Notes: generated by a model from the sequence alone, not told the origin. A stretch of 64,000 nucleotides of DNA from Sphingomonas kaistensis (GCF_011927725.1 NZ_JAATJC010000001.1:1495001-1559000); one strand, 5' to 3'. Positions 43,117 through 55,569 are shown, counted from the first letter of the stretch. Numbers and translations: made by a program.

Positions 43117-43945
43117 GCCTCGCCCCGCTGGTAGATCTTCTCCTCGCGCACGAAGTCGGTGAAGGCAGCTGCATGCTCGGAGAAGCGCAGCGTTTCCTTG
43201 GAACCGAGCCCGAGGAATCCGCGGCGCGTCAGCGAATCCCGGAACAGCCCAACCGCGCGGTCCTGAAGGGTGCGGTCGAAATAGATCATGACGTTGCGGC
43301 ACGACACCAGCTGGCACTCGGTGAAAACTTCGTCGGTGACGAGGCTATGGTCGGAGAAGACCACCTGCGCGCGCAGCTTCTTGTCGAACACCGCCCGGCC
43401 GTAGGCGGTGGTGTAATAATCGGCGAGCGAGGTCTTGCCGCCGGCCTGCTGGTGGTTGCGGGTGAACGCGGCGATCCGGTCCAGCGGATACACCCCGCTC
43501 CGCGCCACTTCGAGCGCGCCCGGATTGATGTCGGTGGCATAGATCATGGTGCGGTCGAGGAGGCCTTCCTCGAGCAGCATGATGGCAAAGGAGTAAACTT
43601 CCTCCCCATGGCTGCAGCCCGCGATCCAGATCTTGAGCGAGGGGTAGGTGCGAAGATGGGGAACGACCCGTTCGCGCATCGCCTTGAAGTAGCCGGGATC
43701 GCGAAACATCTCGCTGACCTGCACGGTCAGGTAATCGAGCAGCGGCCCGACCATCGCCTCGCTGTGAAGCACCTTTTCCTGCATTGCCGAGAAGGTCGCG
43801 AAGCCAAGTTGTTCGCGGGCCTGCCGCAGGCGGCGCTTGATCGACGATTTGGCATAGTGGCGGAAGTCGAAATGATAACGCTGGTAGAGCGCTTCCAGCA
43901 GGAGCTGGATCTCGATGTCCTCGACCGGTTCGGCGGGTGCCTCGT

Positions 43946-43949
<4 letters not shown>
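43113..43949 (-). CDS. CheR-like methyltransferase
   Basis: This 278-residue protein-glutamate O-methyltransferase has an N-terminal helical domain (LLEALYQRYHFDFRHYAKSSIKRRL). A SAM-binding domain follows with WIAGCSHGEEVYSFAI (motif I), IYATDINPGAL, and SCRNVMIYFD with the family's RNVxIYF signature. The start GTG 43949 overlaps the stop of the large hybrid kinase as GTGA. Together with CheB it forms an add/remove methyl pair that is physically coupled to hybrid kinases rather than to a flagellar chemotaxis set. Confidence 0.92.
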
Positions 43950-47383
<3,434 letters not shown>

Positions 47384-47563
47384 GGGTCGTGACATCTTCC
47401 CGGTAACTGACGGGCACGGCGTTTCCATGCCGAGCCGAGTTCCGCAACCCGTAATGCGGGCCAGGTGCAGTTCGGATCGCTTCGGCTGGGCAATCGATCG
47501 TCGGCTGGGGGCAGGTTTCAGGCCTCTGGACCGTTTGACCCCCTGCAGGTTGCCATGCCGTCG

Positions 47564-48367
47564 TTACAGGCTGGCATATTCCCTGCGGGCATAAGCGAGG
47601 GCCTGCTCGACCCGGTCGCACCAGGCGGCAATCCCGGCGTCGTCGGCCAGCAAGTCCTGGCGGATCTCGATCTCGGCGTAGGGCAGCCGCCGCTCATAGG
47701 CGTGGGTGGGAATGGTGTAGTCGATGATGTCCATCGAATAGGGCTCGTTGTCGCCCGCCATCAGGTCCGGGTCCTGGGCGAAGAAGGCGAGCATGGCGCG
47801 CGCGAAGCGGCTGTCGCCGGCATCGTGGAGGATCCCGACCTTCCACGGCCGGTCGATCCCGCGCATCGACGGGGTAAAGCTGTGCAGCGCGATGAGGAAG
47901 GTTTCCTGCCCCGCCGCCAGCCGCCGCTCGATATCGTCGGCGATCGCTGCCTGATATGGTGCGTGAATGGCTTCTGCCCGCGCCGCTGCCCCGGCCCCGT
48001 CCAAAGCGGCGTTGAGGGCGATCGCGGTGCCGTCGCTGACCGGCGGGATCGAATCGGGGGCGCCGGGGCGCCGGTTGCAGTCGATCACCAGCCGCGAATA
48101 AGTCTGGTGGATGAAGGTGGCGTCGAGCCGCTCGGAAAGCGCGGTGCCGAGGGCGGCAATCCCGATGTCCCAGGCGATGTGGCGGGTGCGCTCTCCCTCG
48201 TCCAGGCCAAGATCGGCCATGCCGCGGGGAATGAGATTACCGGCATGATCGCCAAGCAGCAGGAACGGCGAGGGGGCCGCGGGGTTCAGCACATTGACGG
48301 GTGGCGGCTCATCGGCAGCCAAGATAGGAGAGTCGGGTGACGTTGCCACGGTGGGCCGATTTTGCAT
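47564..48367 (-). CDS. N-formylglutamate amidohydrolase family protein
   Basis: This 267-residue metal-dependent amidase has FLLLGDHAGNLIPRG, HIAWDIGI, YSRLVIDCNRRPGAPDSIP, LIALHSFTPSM and late YAEIEIRQDLLADDAGI, all marks of the FGase family. Enzymes of this type hydrolyse N-formylglutamate in histidine degradation, but no hut genes are near. The ATG at 48365-48367 overlaps the ATG of the divergent transglutaminase gene in CATG, so the true start may be later, for example GTG at 48347-48349; the conserved part begins only near residue 24. Its neighbours suggest action on a glutamyl or peptide product. Confidence 0.9.
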   Translation of the reverse strand: MQNRPTVATSPDSPILAADEPPPVNVLNPAAPSPFLLLGDHAGNLIPRGMADLGLDEGERTRHIAWDIGIAALGTALSERLDATFIHQTYSRLVIDCNRRPGAPDSIPPVSDGTAIALNAALDGAGAAARAEAIHAPYQAAIADDIERRLAAGQETFLIALHSFTPSMRGIDRPWKVGILHDAGDSRFARAMLAFFAQDPDLMAGDNEPYSMDIIDYTIPTHAYERRLPYAEIEIRQDLLADDAGIAAWCDRVEQALAYARREYASL

Positions 48368-49286
48368 GACGATCCTGACTATCTCTCATGTGACGCGCTA
48401 CACCTACCGGCAGCCCGTGTCGTTCGGGGAGCATCGTATATTTGTGCGTCCCCGCGAAAGCTATGACCAGCATCTCCTCGAGGCGCGGCTGGACATCACG
48501 CCCGAGCCCGCCGAGCTGCGCTGGACGCAGGACGTGTTCGGCAATTCGCTCGCCCTTGCCACCTTCAATCGCCGGGCCAAGGAGCTTCGGATCGATAGCT
48601 GGATCCGCATGAAGCACGATCCGCTGCTGACCGAGGAGGTCGAGATCGAGCCTTATGCCAGGCGGTATCCCTTCGGCTATGCGCCCGACGACCTGCCCGA
48701 CCTGCTGCGCTCAATGGAGCGCCAGCATCACGATCCCGAGCGCATCCTCGATCACTGGGCCCGCAATTTCGTCAAGAAGAGCACCGAAACCGACACCCTG
48801 GCCATGCTGACTGCCATGACCAGGGCGATCCGCCGCGATTTCACCTATCTGCCGCGCGCCGAGAAGGGGACCCAGACCCCGATCGAAACCCTCCAGAAGG
48901 GGCAGGGGACCTGCCGTGACTTTGCGGTGCTGATGATCGAGGCCTGCCGCGCGCTGGGACTCGCCGCCCGCTTTGTCTCCGGCTATCTCTATAATCCCAA
49001 AGGAAGTTCGGGGCGTATCGGGGGTGGCAATACACATGCGTGGGTCCGGATCTTCCTGCCAGGTTCGGGCTGGGTCGAATTCGATCCGACCAACGGCATC
49101 GTCGGGAACGCGGGATTGATCCGCGTCGCGGTTGCCCGAGATCCGGCCCAGGCGATTCCCATCTCCGGCACGTGGAGCGGGTTTCCCGCCAGCGACCTTG
49201 GAATGGAAGTCACCGTTGACGTCACCCTTGATGAACTCGTCCAGCCCATCACCCCGGCGATCCGCGCCGCTGCCCTGAGAAAGTAA
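48366..49286 (+). CDS. transglutaminase-like cysteine protease/amidase family protein (1 of 3)
   Basis: This 306-residue protein has the bacterial transglutaminase-like N-terminal beta domain (ILTISHVTRYTYRQPVSFGEHRIFVRPR) and a transglutaminase core. The catalytic Cys is in GQGTCRDFAVL, His in NTHAWVRIFLPG and Asp in WVEFDPTNG. Such cytoplasmic proteins cleave or form isopeptide/peptide bonds. No signal peptide is present. It is first in a rightward run of six genes with almost no spacing, and its start overlaps the divergent amidohydrolase start. Confidence 0.92.
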   Translation: MTILTISHVTRYTYRQPVSFGEHRIFVRPRESYDQHLLEARLDITPEPAELRWTQDVFGNSLALATFNRRAKELRIDSWIRMKHDPLLTEEVEIEPYARRYPFGYAPDDLPDLLRSMERQHHDPERILDHWARNFVKKSTETDTLAMLTAMTRAIRRDFTYLPRAEKGTQTPIETLQKGQGTCRDFAVLMIEACRALGLAARFVSGYLYNPKGSSGRIGGGNTHAWVRIFLPGSGWVEFDPTNGIVGNAGLIRVAVARDPAQAIPISGTWSGFPASDLGMEVTVDVTLDELVQPITPAIRAAALRK

Positions 49287-49292
49287 ATCTGA

Positions 49293-50108
49293 ATGTTGAT
49301 TCGCGCCGGCTACGATATCCGTTTCACCTGCCGCCAGCCGACGCCGATGATGGCCCTGCTCGGGGTCCATGAATCGCGGCACCAGGACCTGCGCACCAAG
49401 CCAAGGCTGGCAAGCGACCCGGCGATCCCGATGCACGACTACAGGGACGGGTTCGGCAACGTCGCGACCCGCTTCGTCCTTCCCGAGGGCGAAACCCTGC
49501 TGTCCAATACCTTCGTCATCGAGGACAGCGGCGAGCCGGATCGCGTTTCGCCCGGCGCCATCCAGCATCCGGTCGAGGAGCTGCCCGACGACGTCCTCGT
49601 CTACCTGCTGGGCAGCCGATATTGCGAGACCGATCGCCTGTCGGACACCGCCTGGGGGCTGTTCGGCCATGTCGAGCCGGGCTGGACCCGGCTGCAGGCG
49701 ATCCTCGACTTCACGCATCGCCAGATCGAGTTCGGCTACCAGCATGCGCGTTCGACCAAGACCGCCTGGGACGCGCACCAGGAACGGCGGGGCGTGTGCC
49801 GCGACTATGCCCATCTCGCGATCGCGCTGTGCCGCTGCATGAACATCCCGGCGCGCTATTGCACCGGCTTCCTGGGCGAGATCGGCGTACCCAAGGCCGA
49901 CGCGCCGATGGATTTCTCGGCCTGGTTCGAAGCCTATCTGGGCGGCGAATGGCACACGGTCGATGCCCGTCACAACTTCCCGCGGATCGGCCGAATCCTG
50001 ATGGCACGCGGACGCGACGCCACCGATTGCGCGCTGACCACCGCCTTCGGCTCGGCGATCCTGACCGGGTTCGACGTCCACACCGACCTGGTCGACAGCA
50101 TTGACTAA
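49293..50108 (+). CDS. transglutaminase-like family protein (2 of 3)
   Basis: This 271-residue protein has an N-terminal domain that differs from copies 1 and 3 (IRAGYDIRFTCRQPTPMMALLGVH). The core has Cys in RGVCRDYAHLAIALCRCMNIP, an active-site region DFSAWFEAYLGGEWHTVDAR where the catalytic His position is occupied by Phe-Ser-Ala-Trp (DFSAW instead of xxHAW), and a later His-Thr-Val-Asp. The usual His is therefore changed, so catalytic competence is doubtful unless another His serves. It starts 6 bases after copy 1 and overlaps the M3 peptidase start by 8 bases. Confidence 0.87.
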   Translation: MLIRAGYDIRFTCRQPTPMMALLGVHESRHQDLRTKPRLASDPAIPMHDYRDGFGNVATRFVLPEGETLLSNTFVIEDSGEPDRVSPGAIQHPVEELPDDVLVYLLGSRYCETDRLSDTAWGLFGHVEPGWTRLQAILDFTHRQIEFGYQHARSTKTAWDAHQERRGVCRDYAHLAIALCRCMNIPARYCTGFLGEIGVPKADAPMDFSAWFEAYLGGEWHTVDARHNFPRIGRILMARGRDATDCALTTAFGSAILTGFDVHTDLVDSID

Positions 50109-52095
50109 TCCCCTGCTCGAGCAATGGGCCGGGCCGGCGGGGTCGCCCGACTTCGCGGCCTTTCGTGCCGAGCATTTCCTCCCTGCGATCGAGACGGGCA
50201 TTGGGCTGAGCCGCGCTGAGATCGCCGCGATCACCGACAATGCCGCCGTCCCCGATTTCGACAACACCGTCGCCGCGCTGGAGCGGTCGGGCGCGGTATT
50301 GGCACGGGTCCGCCGGGTGTTCTGGATGCTCGCCTCGGCCCAGGCGGACGAGGGCATTCACGCGATCGAGGCCGAGGTGTCGGCGCGGTTGACGGTATGG
50401 GGAACCGAGGTCAGCCAGAACGCCGCCCTGTTCGCCCGGGTCGCCGCGGTGTGGCAGATCCGCGGCAACCTGCCCGCCGAACAGGCGCGCCTGGTCGACA
50501 ACAGCTACAAGGGCTTCCTCGCCGGCGGTGCGGCGCTCGACCCCGCGGCCAAGCGCCGGCTGGCCGAGATCAGCGAGCGGCTCGGCGCGCTCGGAGTGAC
50601 GTTCGGCCAGAATGTCCTTGCCGCGACCAATGCCACCGAGATCATCGTCGACGAGGCCGATGCCGGAGGGATTCCGGACGACCTGCGCGCCGGTGCTCTC
50701 GCGGCTGCAGCGAAGAAGGGCCTCAAGGGCCAGCTCCTGTTCGGGCTCGACCGTGGCACTTACGAAGGGCTGCTGACCTTCGCCGATGCGCGATCGGTTC
50801 GCGAGCGGGTGTGGCGCGCCTTCACCGGGCGCTGCCAGTCGGAGCCCCACGACAATTATCCGATCATCGCCGAGATCGTCGCGCTTCGCGACGAAAAGGC
50901 GCGGCTGCTCGGCTATGCGACCTATGCCGACTTCGCGCTGGAGGACGCGATGGCGAAGACGCCTGCGGCCGCGGAAGGACTGATGGACCGGGTCTGGCGG
51001 CCCGGGCTCCTTCAAGCCGAAAAGGAAGCAGCGGCGCTTCAGCAGATCATCGATCGCGACGGCGGCGGCTTCACCCTCGCGGCATGGGACTGGCGCTATT
51101 TCTCCGACCGGGTACGGCGCGAACGTTATGCATACGATGCGGGCGCCATCCGCTCGCATCTGTCGCTGGGCAAGGTCCGCGCGGCAGCCTTTGCCGCTGC
51201 CGGACGCCTCTACGGGCTGCATTTCACCCGCCGGCCCGACGTGCCCGTCTATCATCCCGACGTCTGTGCCTGGTCGGTCGACAATGACGACGGCACGCCG
51301 CTGGGCCTGCTCTTCACCGATTATCTCGCGCGTCCTGAAAAGCATGGCGGGGCGTGGATGGGCAGCTTGCGGGTGCAGGAAAAGATCGACGCGCCGGTCC
51401 GCCCGATCGTCTACACGGTCGCCAACTTCACCCGCGCCGAGCGGGAAGACGATGCGCTGCTGTCGCTCGACGAGGCGCGCACCCTGTTCCACGAATTCGG
51501 CCACGCGCTGCACGCCCTGCTGTCGGACGTCACCTATCCGAGCCTTGCCGGGACGGCGGTCGCGCGTGACTTCGTCGAGTTTCCGAGCAAGCTGATGGAG
51601 CATTGGGTGGCCTCGCCCGAGGCGTTGCGCGGTTTCGGCATCCCCGCCGATCTCGCCGATGCCGTCGCCCGCGCCGAAACCTTTGGACAGGGGTTCGCAA
51701 CGGTTGAATTCCTCGCTTCGGCGATCGTGGACCTGAAGCTCCACGTCGCCCAGCCGCCGCCGACCGACATCGCGGCGTTCGAGCGCGACACGCTGGCCGC
51801 GCTCGCCATCCCCGAGGCGATCGGGATGCGCCACCGGCTGGCCTATTTCACCCATGTCTTCGACGGCGGCTATGCCAGCGCTTATTACAGCTACCTGTGG
51901 GCCGAAGTGCTCGACGCCGACGTGTTCGAGGCGTTCACCGCGACGGGCAACCTGTTCGACCGCGAGCTTGCCGACCGCCTTCGGCGCGAGGTCTTGGCGC
52001 AGGGCGATGCGCGCGACCCGATGCAGTCATTCACCGCCTTCCGCGGACGTGAGCCCGATGAAGCCGCGCTGCTGCGCGCGCGGTGCCTGGCCTGA
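50101..52095 (+). CDS. M3-family zinc oligopeptidase (peptidyl-dipeptidase Dcp/OpdA type)
   Basis: This 664-residue metallopeptidase degrades short peptides. The zinc site HEFGHALH lies in TLFHEFGHALHALLSDVTYP, with the third ligand Glu in FVEFPSKLMEHW. YYSYLWAEVLDADVFEAF is the conserved C-terminal signature of the M3A subfamily. There is no signal peptide, so it is cytoplasmic. The start is TTG 50101, inside the preceding gene's last codons, so it is translationally coupled to the transglutaminase-like genes. In this cluster it may finish the breakdown of a peptide made or opened by its neighbours. Confidence 0.92.
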   Translation: MTNPLLEQWAGPAGSPDFAAFRAEHFLPAIETGIGLSRAEIAAITDNAAVPDFDNTVAALERSGAVLARVRRVFWMLASAQADEGIHAIEAEVSARLTVWGTEVSQNAALFARVAAVWQIRGNLPAEQARLVDNSYKGFLAGGAALDPAAKRRLAEISERLGALGVTFGQNVLAATNATEIIVDEADAGGIPDDLRAGALAAAAKKGLKGQLLFGLDRGTYEGLLTFADARSVRERVWRAFTGRCQSEPHDNYPIIAEIVALRDEKARLLGYATYADFALEDAMAKTPAAAEGLMDRVWRPGLLQAEKEAAALQQIIDRDGGGFTLAAWDWRYFSDRVRRERYAYDAGAIRSHLSLGKVRAAAFAAAGRLYGLHFTRRPDVPVYHPDVCAWSVDNDDGTPLGLLFTDYLARPEKHGGAWMGSLRVQEKIDAPVRPIVYTVANFTRAEREDDALLSLDEARTLFHEFGHALHALLSDVTYPSLAGTAVARDFVEFPSKLMEHWVASPEALRGFGIPADLADAVARAETFGQGFATVEFLASAIVDLKLHVAQPPPTDIAAFERDTLAALAIPEAIGMRHRLAYFTHVFDGGYASAYYSYLWAEVLDADVFEAFTATGNLFDRELADRLRREVLAQGDARDPMQSFTAFRGREPDEAALLRARCLA

Positions 52096-52097
52096 CC

Positions 52098-53573
52098 ATG
52101 GCCGCGCGCAAGGCCTTTGACGAACTGTGGGGGCAGGGCTCCGGCGAGACCGCTCGCCCGGGCTTCGAGCAACTGGGCGACTGGCTTCAGAACACCCCCG
52201 TCGCCGAACTGGCGCGGCGGCAGGCTACGGCCGAAGCCGCGTTCCGAAGCCTTGGCATCACGTTCAGCGTCTATGGCGACGAACAGGCGGGCGAGCGGAT
52301 CATCCCGTTCGACATCATCCCGCGGTTGTTCACCGCCGCCGAATGGGACAAATTGTCGCTCGGGCTCGAACAACGCGTCCGCGCGCTCAACGCGTTCGTC
52401 GCCGATGTCTACGGCCCGCGCCACATCCTCAAGGACAAAGTCGTTCCCGAGGATGTCATCCTCGGCAACCCGCAATTCTGCATCCCCGCCAACGGCGCCG
52501 TGCCCCCGCACGGGATCTACACCCATATCTGCGGGATCGACATCGTCCGCACCGGTGCCGACGACTTCTTCGTCCTGGAGGACAATGCGCGGACGCCGTC
52601 GGGCGTGTCCTACATGCTCGAAAACCGCGAAGCGATGCTGCGGCTCTGCCCCGAGCTGTTCGCTCAGCTCGCTGTGAAGCCGATCGACACCTATCCCGAC
52701 CTGTTGCGCGACATGCTCTATTCGGTCGCTCCGCGCGGGTCGCAGGAGCCGGTCTGCGTGCTGCTGACGCCGGGCCACTACAACAGCGCCTTTTACGAAC
52801 ACAGCTTCCTTGCCGACAGCATGGGGATCGAGCTGGTCGAGGGCCGCGACCTCGAGGTTGCGGACGACATGGTCTACATGCGCACCATCGAAGGGCCGGT
52901 GCGGGTCGACGTCATCTACCGCCGGATCGACGACGCCTTCCTCGATCCGTTGGTGTTCAATCCGAACAGTGGGCTTGGCGTGCCCGGACTGATGGCCGCC
53001 TATCGCGCGGGCAATGTGACCATCGTCAACGCGCCCGGCACCGGGATCGCCGACGACAAGGCGGTCTACAGCTTCATGCCCGAGATAGTCCGTTACTACA
53101 TGGGCGAGGAGGCACGGCTGCCCAATGTCGAGACGTTCCGCTGCCGCGATCCCGAGGCGCTACGCTACACGCTCGATCATCTCGAGCAACTGGTAGTGAA
53201 GCTGGTCGACGGCTCGGGCGGCTACGGGATGCTGGTCGGCCCGACCGCGTCCAAGCAGGAGATCGCCGACTTCCGGGCCGCGCTGATCGCCGAGCCGCAG
53301 CGCTACATCGCCCAGCCGACCCTAGCGCTGTCGACCGTCCCGACTCTGACCGATGCCGGGGTCGCCCCGCGCCACGTCGATTTCCGCCCGTTCATCCTGA
53401 GCGGCGCCGAGCGGGTCACCATCGTGCCCGGTGGCCTGACCCGCGTCGCGTTGGAAAAGGGCTCGCTGGTGGTCAACTCGAGCCAGGGCGGCGGCACCAA
53501 GGACAGCCTGATCATCGCCGCACCCGACAAAGCGGACAAGGAGGAGCAGCATGCTCTCCCGTACAGCCGCTAA
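52098..53573 (+). CDS. circularly permuted ATP-grasp protein
   Basis: This 491-residue protein belongs to the circularly permuted type 2 ATP-grasp family (formerly DUF404/DUF407), predicted to form peptide or amide bonds with ATP. Recognisable stretches are ERIIPFDIIPRLFTAAEW, LKALNAFxxDxY-like RALNAFVADVYGPRHIL, GIDIVRTGADDFFVLEDNAR, PGHYNSAFYEH and VDVIYRRIDDAFLDPL. The region LVVKLVDGSGGYGMLVG is the Gly-rich nucleotide loop, and SSQGGGTKDSLI ends the fold. ATG 52098 is 2 bases after the M3 stop. It overlaps the alpha-E gene by 23 bases. ATP-grasp plus alpha-E plus transglutaminase is a recurring predicted peptide-ligation system. Confidence 0.92.
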   Translation: MAARKAFDELWGQGSGETARPGFEQLGDWLQNTPVAELARRQATAEAAFRSLGITFSVYGDEQAGERIIPFDIIPRLFTAAEWDKLSLGLEQRVRALNAFVADVYGPRHILKDKVVPEDVILGNPQFCIPANGAVPPHGIYTHICGIDIVRTGADDFFVLEDNARTPSGVSYMLENREAMLRLCPELFAQLAVKPIDTYPDLLRDMLYSVAPRGSQEPVCVLLTPGHYNSAFYEHSFLADSMGIELVEGRDLEVADDMVYMRTIEGPVRVDVIYRRIDDAFLDPLVFNPNSGLGVPGLMAAYRAGNVTIVNAPGTGIADDKAVYSFMPEIVRYYMGEEARLPNVETFRCRDPEALRYTLDHLEQLVVKLVDGSGGYGMLVGPTASKQEIADFRAALIAEPQRYIAQPTLALSTVPTLTDAGVAPRHVDFRPFILSGAERVTIVPGGLTRVALEKGSLVVNSSQGGGTKDSLIIAAPDKADKEEQHALPYSR

Positions 53574-54492
53574 CCTTTATTGGATCGGGCGCTACATGGA
53601 GCGCGCCGAGTTCACGACCCGGCTGATCGAGGCGACCTTGCGCCTGTCGTCGCTGTCCTATGGCGCCGATGCCGCCAGCGCGACGTGGGAAAGCGCCCTT
53701 GCGGTGGTCGGACGCGGGCCCGCGCCCGGCGAAACCGCGTCGCCGGGCGCGACGACGTTCAATGTCTGCCGGACGCTTGCCCTCGACCTCGACAATCCCA
53801 ATTCGATCCGCGCCTGCCTGTCCCGCGCCCGCGATAATGCGCGCTCGGCCCGCAATGCGCTGTCATCGGAAGTGTGGCAGGCGATCAACCGCGCCTGGCT
53901 CGATGTCGGGGACCGCACCAGTCCCGGCGGTATCCAGAACACGCTTGCCTTGGTCGATACGCTCAAGGCGAACAGCCGCGGGTTCGAAGGCGCGCTTGCA
54001 CGCATGCTGCGCCACGAGGGCTTCTGGTTCATGCGCCTCGGCTCGGCGGTCGAGCGCGGGGACAACAGCGCACGCCTGCTCGACGTCAAATATTACCTCC
54101 TGCTGCCCAAAGGCCAGAAGGTCGGCGGCGTGCTCGACCACGACCAGTGGACCGCGATCCTGCAGACGGTGTCGGCCCGCAACGCTTACCGGCTCTTCTA
54201 TCACGACACCCCCAAGCCGTGGCTGGTCGCCGACCTGCTGCTGTTCCGCAGCGAATTGCCGCGCTCGATCGTCGGTTCCTCGGCCGAGGTGGTCGACCTG
54301 CTGGCCGAGATCGGCGGGCGCACCGGACGGCAGGGAGAAGCCGACCGGCTTGCGCGCCTGCGCCATTCGCGCCTTGCCGAAACCAACATCGACGAGGTGT
54401 TCCGCAGCGGCCTGCACGAATTCCTCAAGGATAGCATTGCTGAGAATGCGCAGATCGACACCGCCATCTCGCATCAGTTCCGCTTCCCCTGA
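53551..54492 (+). CDS. alpha-E domain protein
   Basis: This 313-residue all-helical protein begins MLSRTAANLYWIGRYMERAE, the hallmark of the alpha-E family. It continues with ENTLRLRS-like RDNARSARNALSSEVWQAIN and RHEGFWFMRLGSAVERGDNSARLLDVKYY. The biochemical role is unknown. Its gene nearly always follows the circularly permuted ATP-grasp gene, as here, so it is thought to assist that ligase. It overlaps the ATP-grasp gene by 23 bases, and its stop touches the third transglutaminase gene's ATG. Confidence 0.93.
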   Translation: MLSRTAANLYWIGRYMERAEFTTRLIEATLRLSSLSYGADAASATWESALAVVGRGPAPGETASPGATTFNVCRTLALDLDNPNSIRACLSRARDNARSARNALSSEVWQAINRAWLDVGDRTSPGGIQNTLALVDTLKANSRGFEGALARMLRHEGFWFMRLGSAVERGDNSARLLDVKYYLLLPKGQKVGGVLDHDQWTAILQTVSARNAYRLFYHDTPKPWLVADLLLFRSELPRSIVGSSAEVVDLLAEIGGRTGRQGEADRLARLRHSRLAETNIDEVFRSGLHEFLKDSIAENAQIDTAISHQFRFP

Positions 54493-55361
54493 TGCGCCTG
54501 ACGATCAACCATCGCACGCGCTATCGCTTCTCCCGGCCGCTGACCAATGCGGTGCAGATATTGCGCCTGACCCCCCTCAGCTGCCTCAATCAGACCGTCC
54601 TCGACTGGCGCATCGACGTCGATTGCGACGCCCGCCTGCGCGAATCCCGCGACGGCTACGGAAATTGCGTCACCGCCCTGTACGTCGACGATCCCGTCAC
54701 CAGCCTGACGATCACCGCCAATGGCGAGGTCGTCACCGATGATCGCGCGGGCGTGGTGTCGGGGCTTCCGAGCGACTTGCCGCCGGGGGTGTTCCTTCGT
54801 CCGACAGCGCTGACCACCCCCGACGAAGCGCTGCGCGATTTCGCGGCGGAGATCGCGGCCAGAGTGCCCAATCCGCTTGCTCGCCTCCATACGCTCAGCG
54901 CCAGCCTGTCCGAGCGGATGCAATTCGAAATCGACACCTCGATCGTCTCGACCACCGCCGCGGACGCGTTCGAGGCCGGGCGCGGGGTGTGCCAGGATTA
55001 TGCTCACATCTTCATCGCCGCTGCGCGCGAGGGCAACATCCCCGCCCGTTACGTGTCGGGCCATCTGTATCGGCGCGACGGAGCGGGGGATCAGCCGGCC
55101 AGCCACGCCTGGACCGAAGCCTGGGTCGATGACCTGGGCTGGGTCGCCTTCGACCCGACTAACGGCATTTGCGCCGACGACGCTTATGTGCGGGTCGCTT
55201 CCGGACTCGACTTCACCGATGTGTCTCCGATCGTCGGCGCTCGGCGCGGCGGCGGCGAGGAGCAGATGACGGTCGAGGTCCGCGTCACCAATGCGGCGCG
55301 CCGGCGACAGTCACAACGGCAGGGATCGCGCGGTTCCTGGCAAGAGCAGTCGCAAGGCTGA
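54492..55361 (+). CDS. transglutaminase-like family protein (3 of 3)
   Basis: This 289-residue protein has the same two-domain plan as copy 1: N-terminal LTINHRTRYRFSRPLTNAVQILRL, then a core with catalytic Cys in GRGVCQDYAHIF, His in ASHAWTEAWVDDLG and Asp in WVAFDPTNG. All three catalytic residues are present. A basic Gln/Arg-rich tail ends the protein. It is the last gene of the ATP-grasp/alpha-E operon, and 146 bases separate it from the tRNA-Glu remnant. Confidence 0.92.
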   Translation: MRLTINHRTRYRFSRPLTNAVQILRLTPLSCLNQTVLDWRIDVDCDARLRESRDGYGNCVTALYVDDPVTSLTITANGEVVTDDRAGVVSGLPSDLPPGVFLRPTALTTPDEALRDFAAEIAARVPNPLARLHTLSASLSERMQFEIDTSIVSTTAADAFEAGRGVCQDYAHIFIAAAREGNIPARYVSGHLYRRDGAGDQPASHAWTEAWVDDLGWVAFDPTNGICADDAYVRVASGLDFTDVSPIVGARRGGGEEQMTVEVRVTNAARRRQSQRQGSRGSWQEQSQG

Positions 55362-55507
55362 CCTTTCTTCCCGTCCGGCAGGCCGGGGCCCCAGCGTCCG
55401 TCAGCGCTCCACGAAGGCATATTTTTGCTGGCCATCCGGCGCGGTGACGAGATCGCCTCGTTAGCGCGGACCTGAGAAGCTCGTCGGCAACCACGCAGAC
55501 GAATTGA

Positions 55508-55557
55508 TGGTGACCCCTACGGGACTCGAACCCGTGTTTTCGCCGTGAGAGGGCGAA
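55508..55557 (-). tRNA. 3' fragment of tRNA-Glu(CTC); left attachment site (attL)
   Basis: On the minus strand the sequence reads anticodon stem TCGCC/GGCGA, loop CTCTCAC with anticodon CTC (55547-55549), variable region, T-arm ACGGG-TTCGAGT-CCCGT, acceptor 3' strand AGGGGTC, A and encoded CCA (55508-55510). The D-arm and the 5' acceptor strand, which should be GACCCCT, are absent to the right, where island DNA begins. This is the pattern left when a tyrosine integrase inserts an element into the 3' half of a tRNA gene. The intact tRNA should be at the other end of the element. Confidence 0.82.
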
Positions 55558-55569
55558 ATCCCAGACGTC

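Noticed and set aside
47413..47443. General-stress (EcfG-type) promoter on the minus strand before the hybrid-kinase operon
   Set aside because: GGAAC is present, but 17 bases later the sequence is CGCC instead of CGTT; one half-match is not enough.
49711..51855. 714-codon minus-strand frame opposite the M3 peptidase
   Set aside because: It is a shadow in high-G+C DNA. The plus strand encodes an unmistakable HEFGH metallopeptidase.
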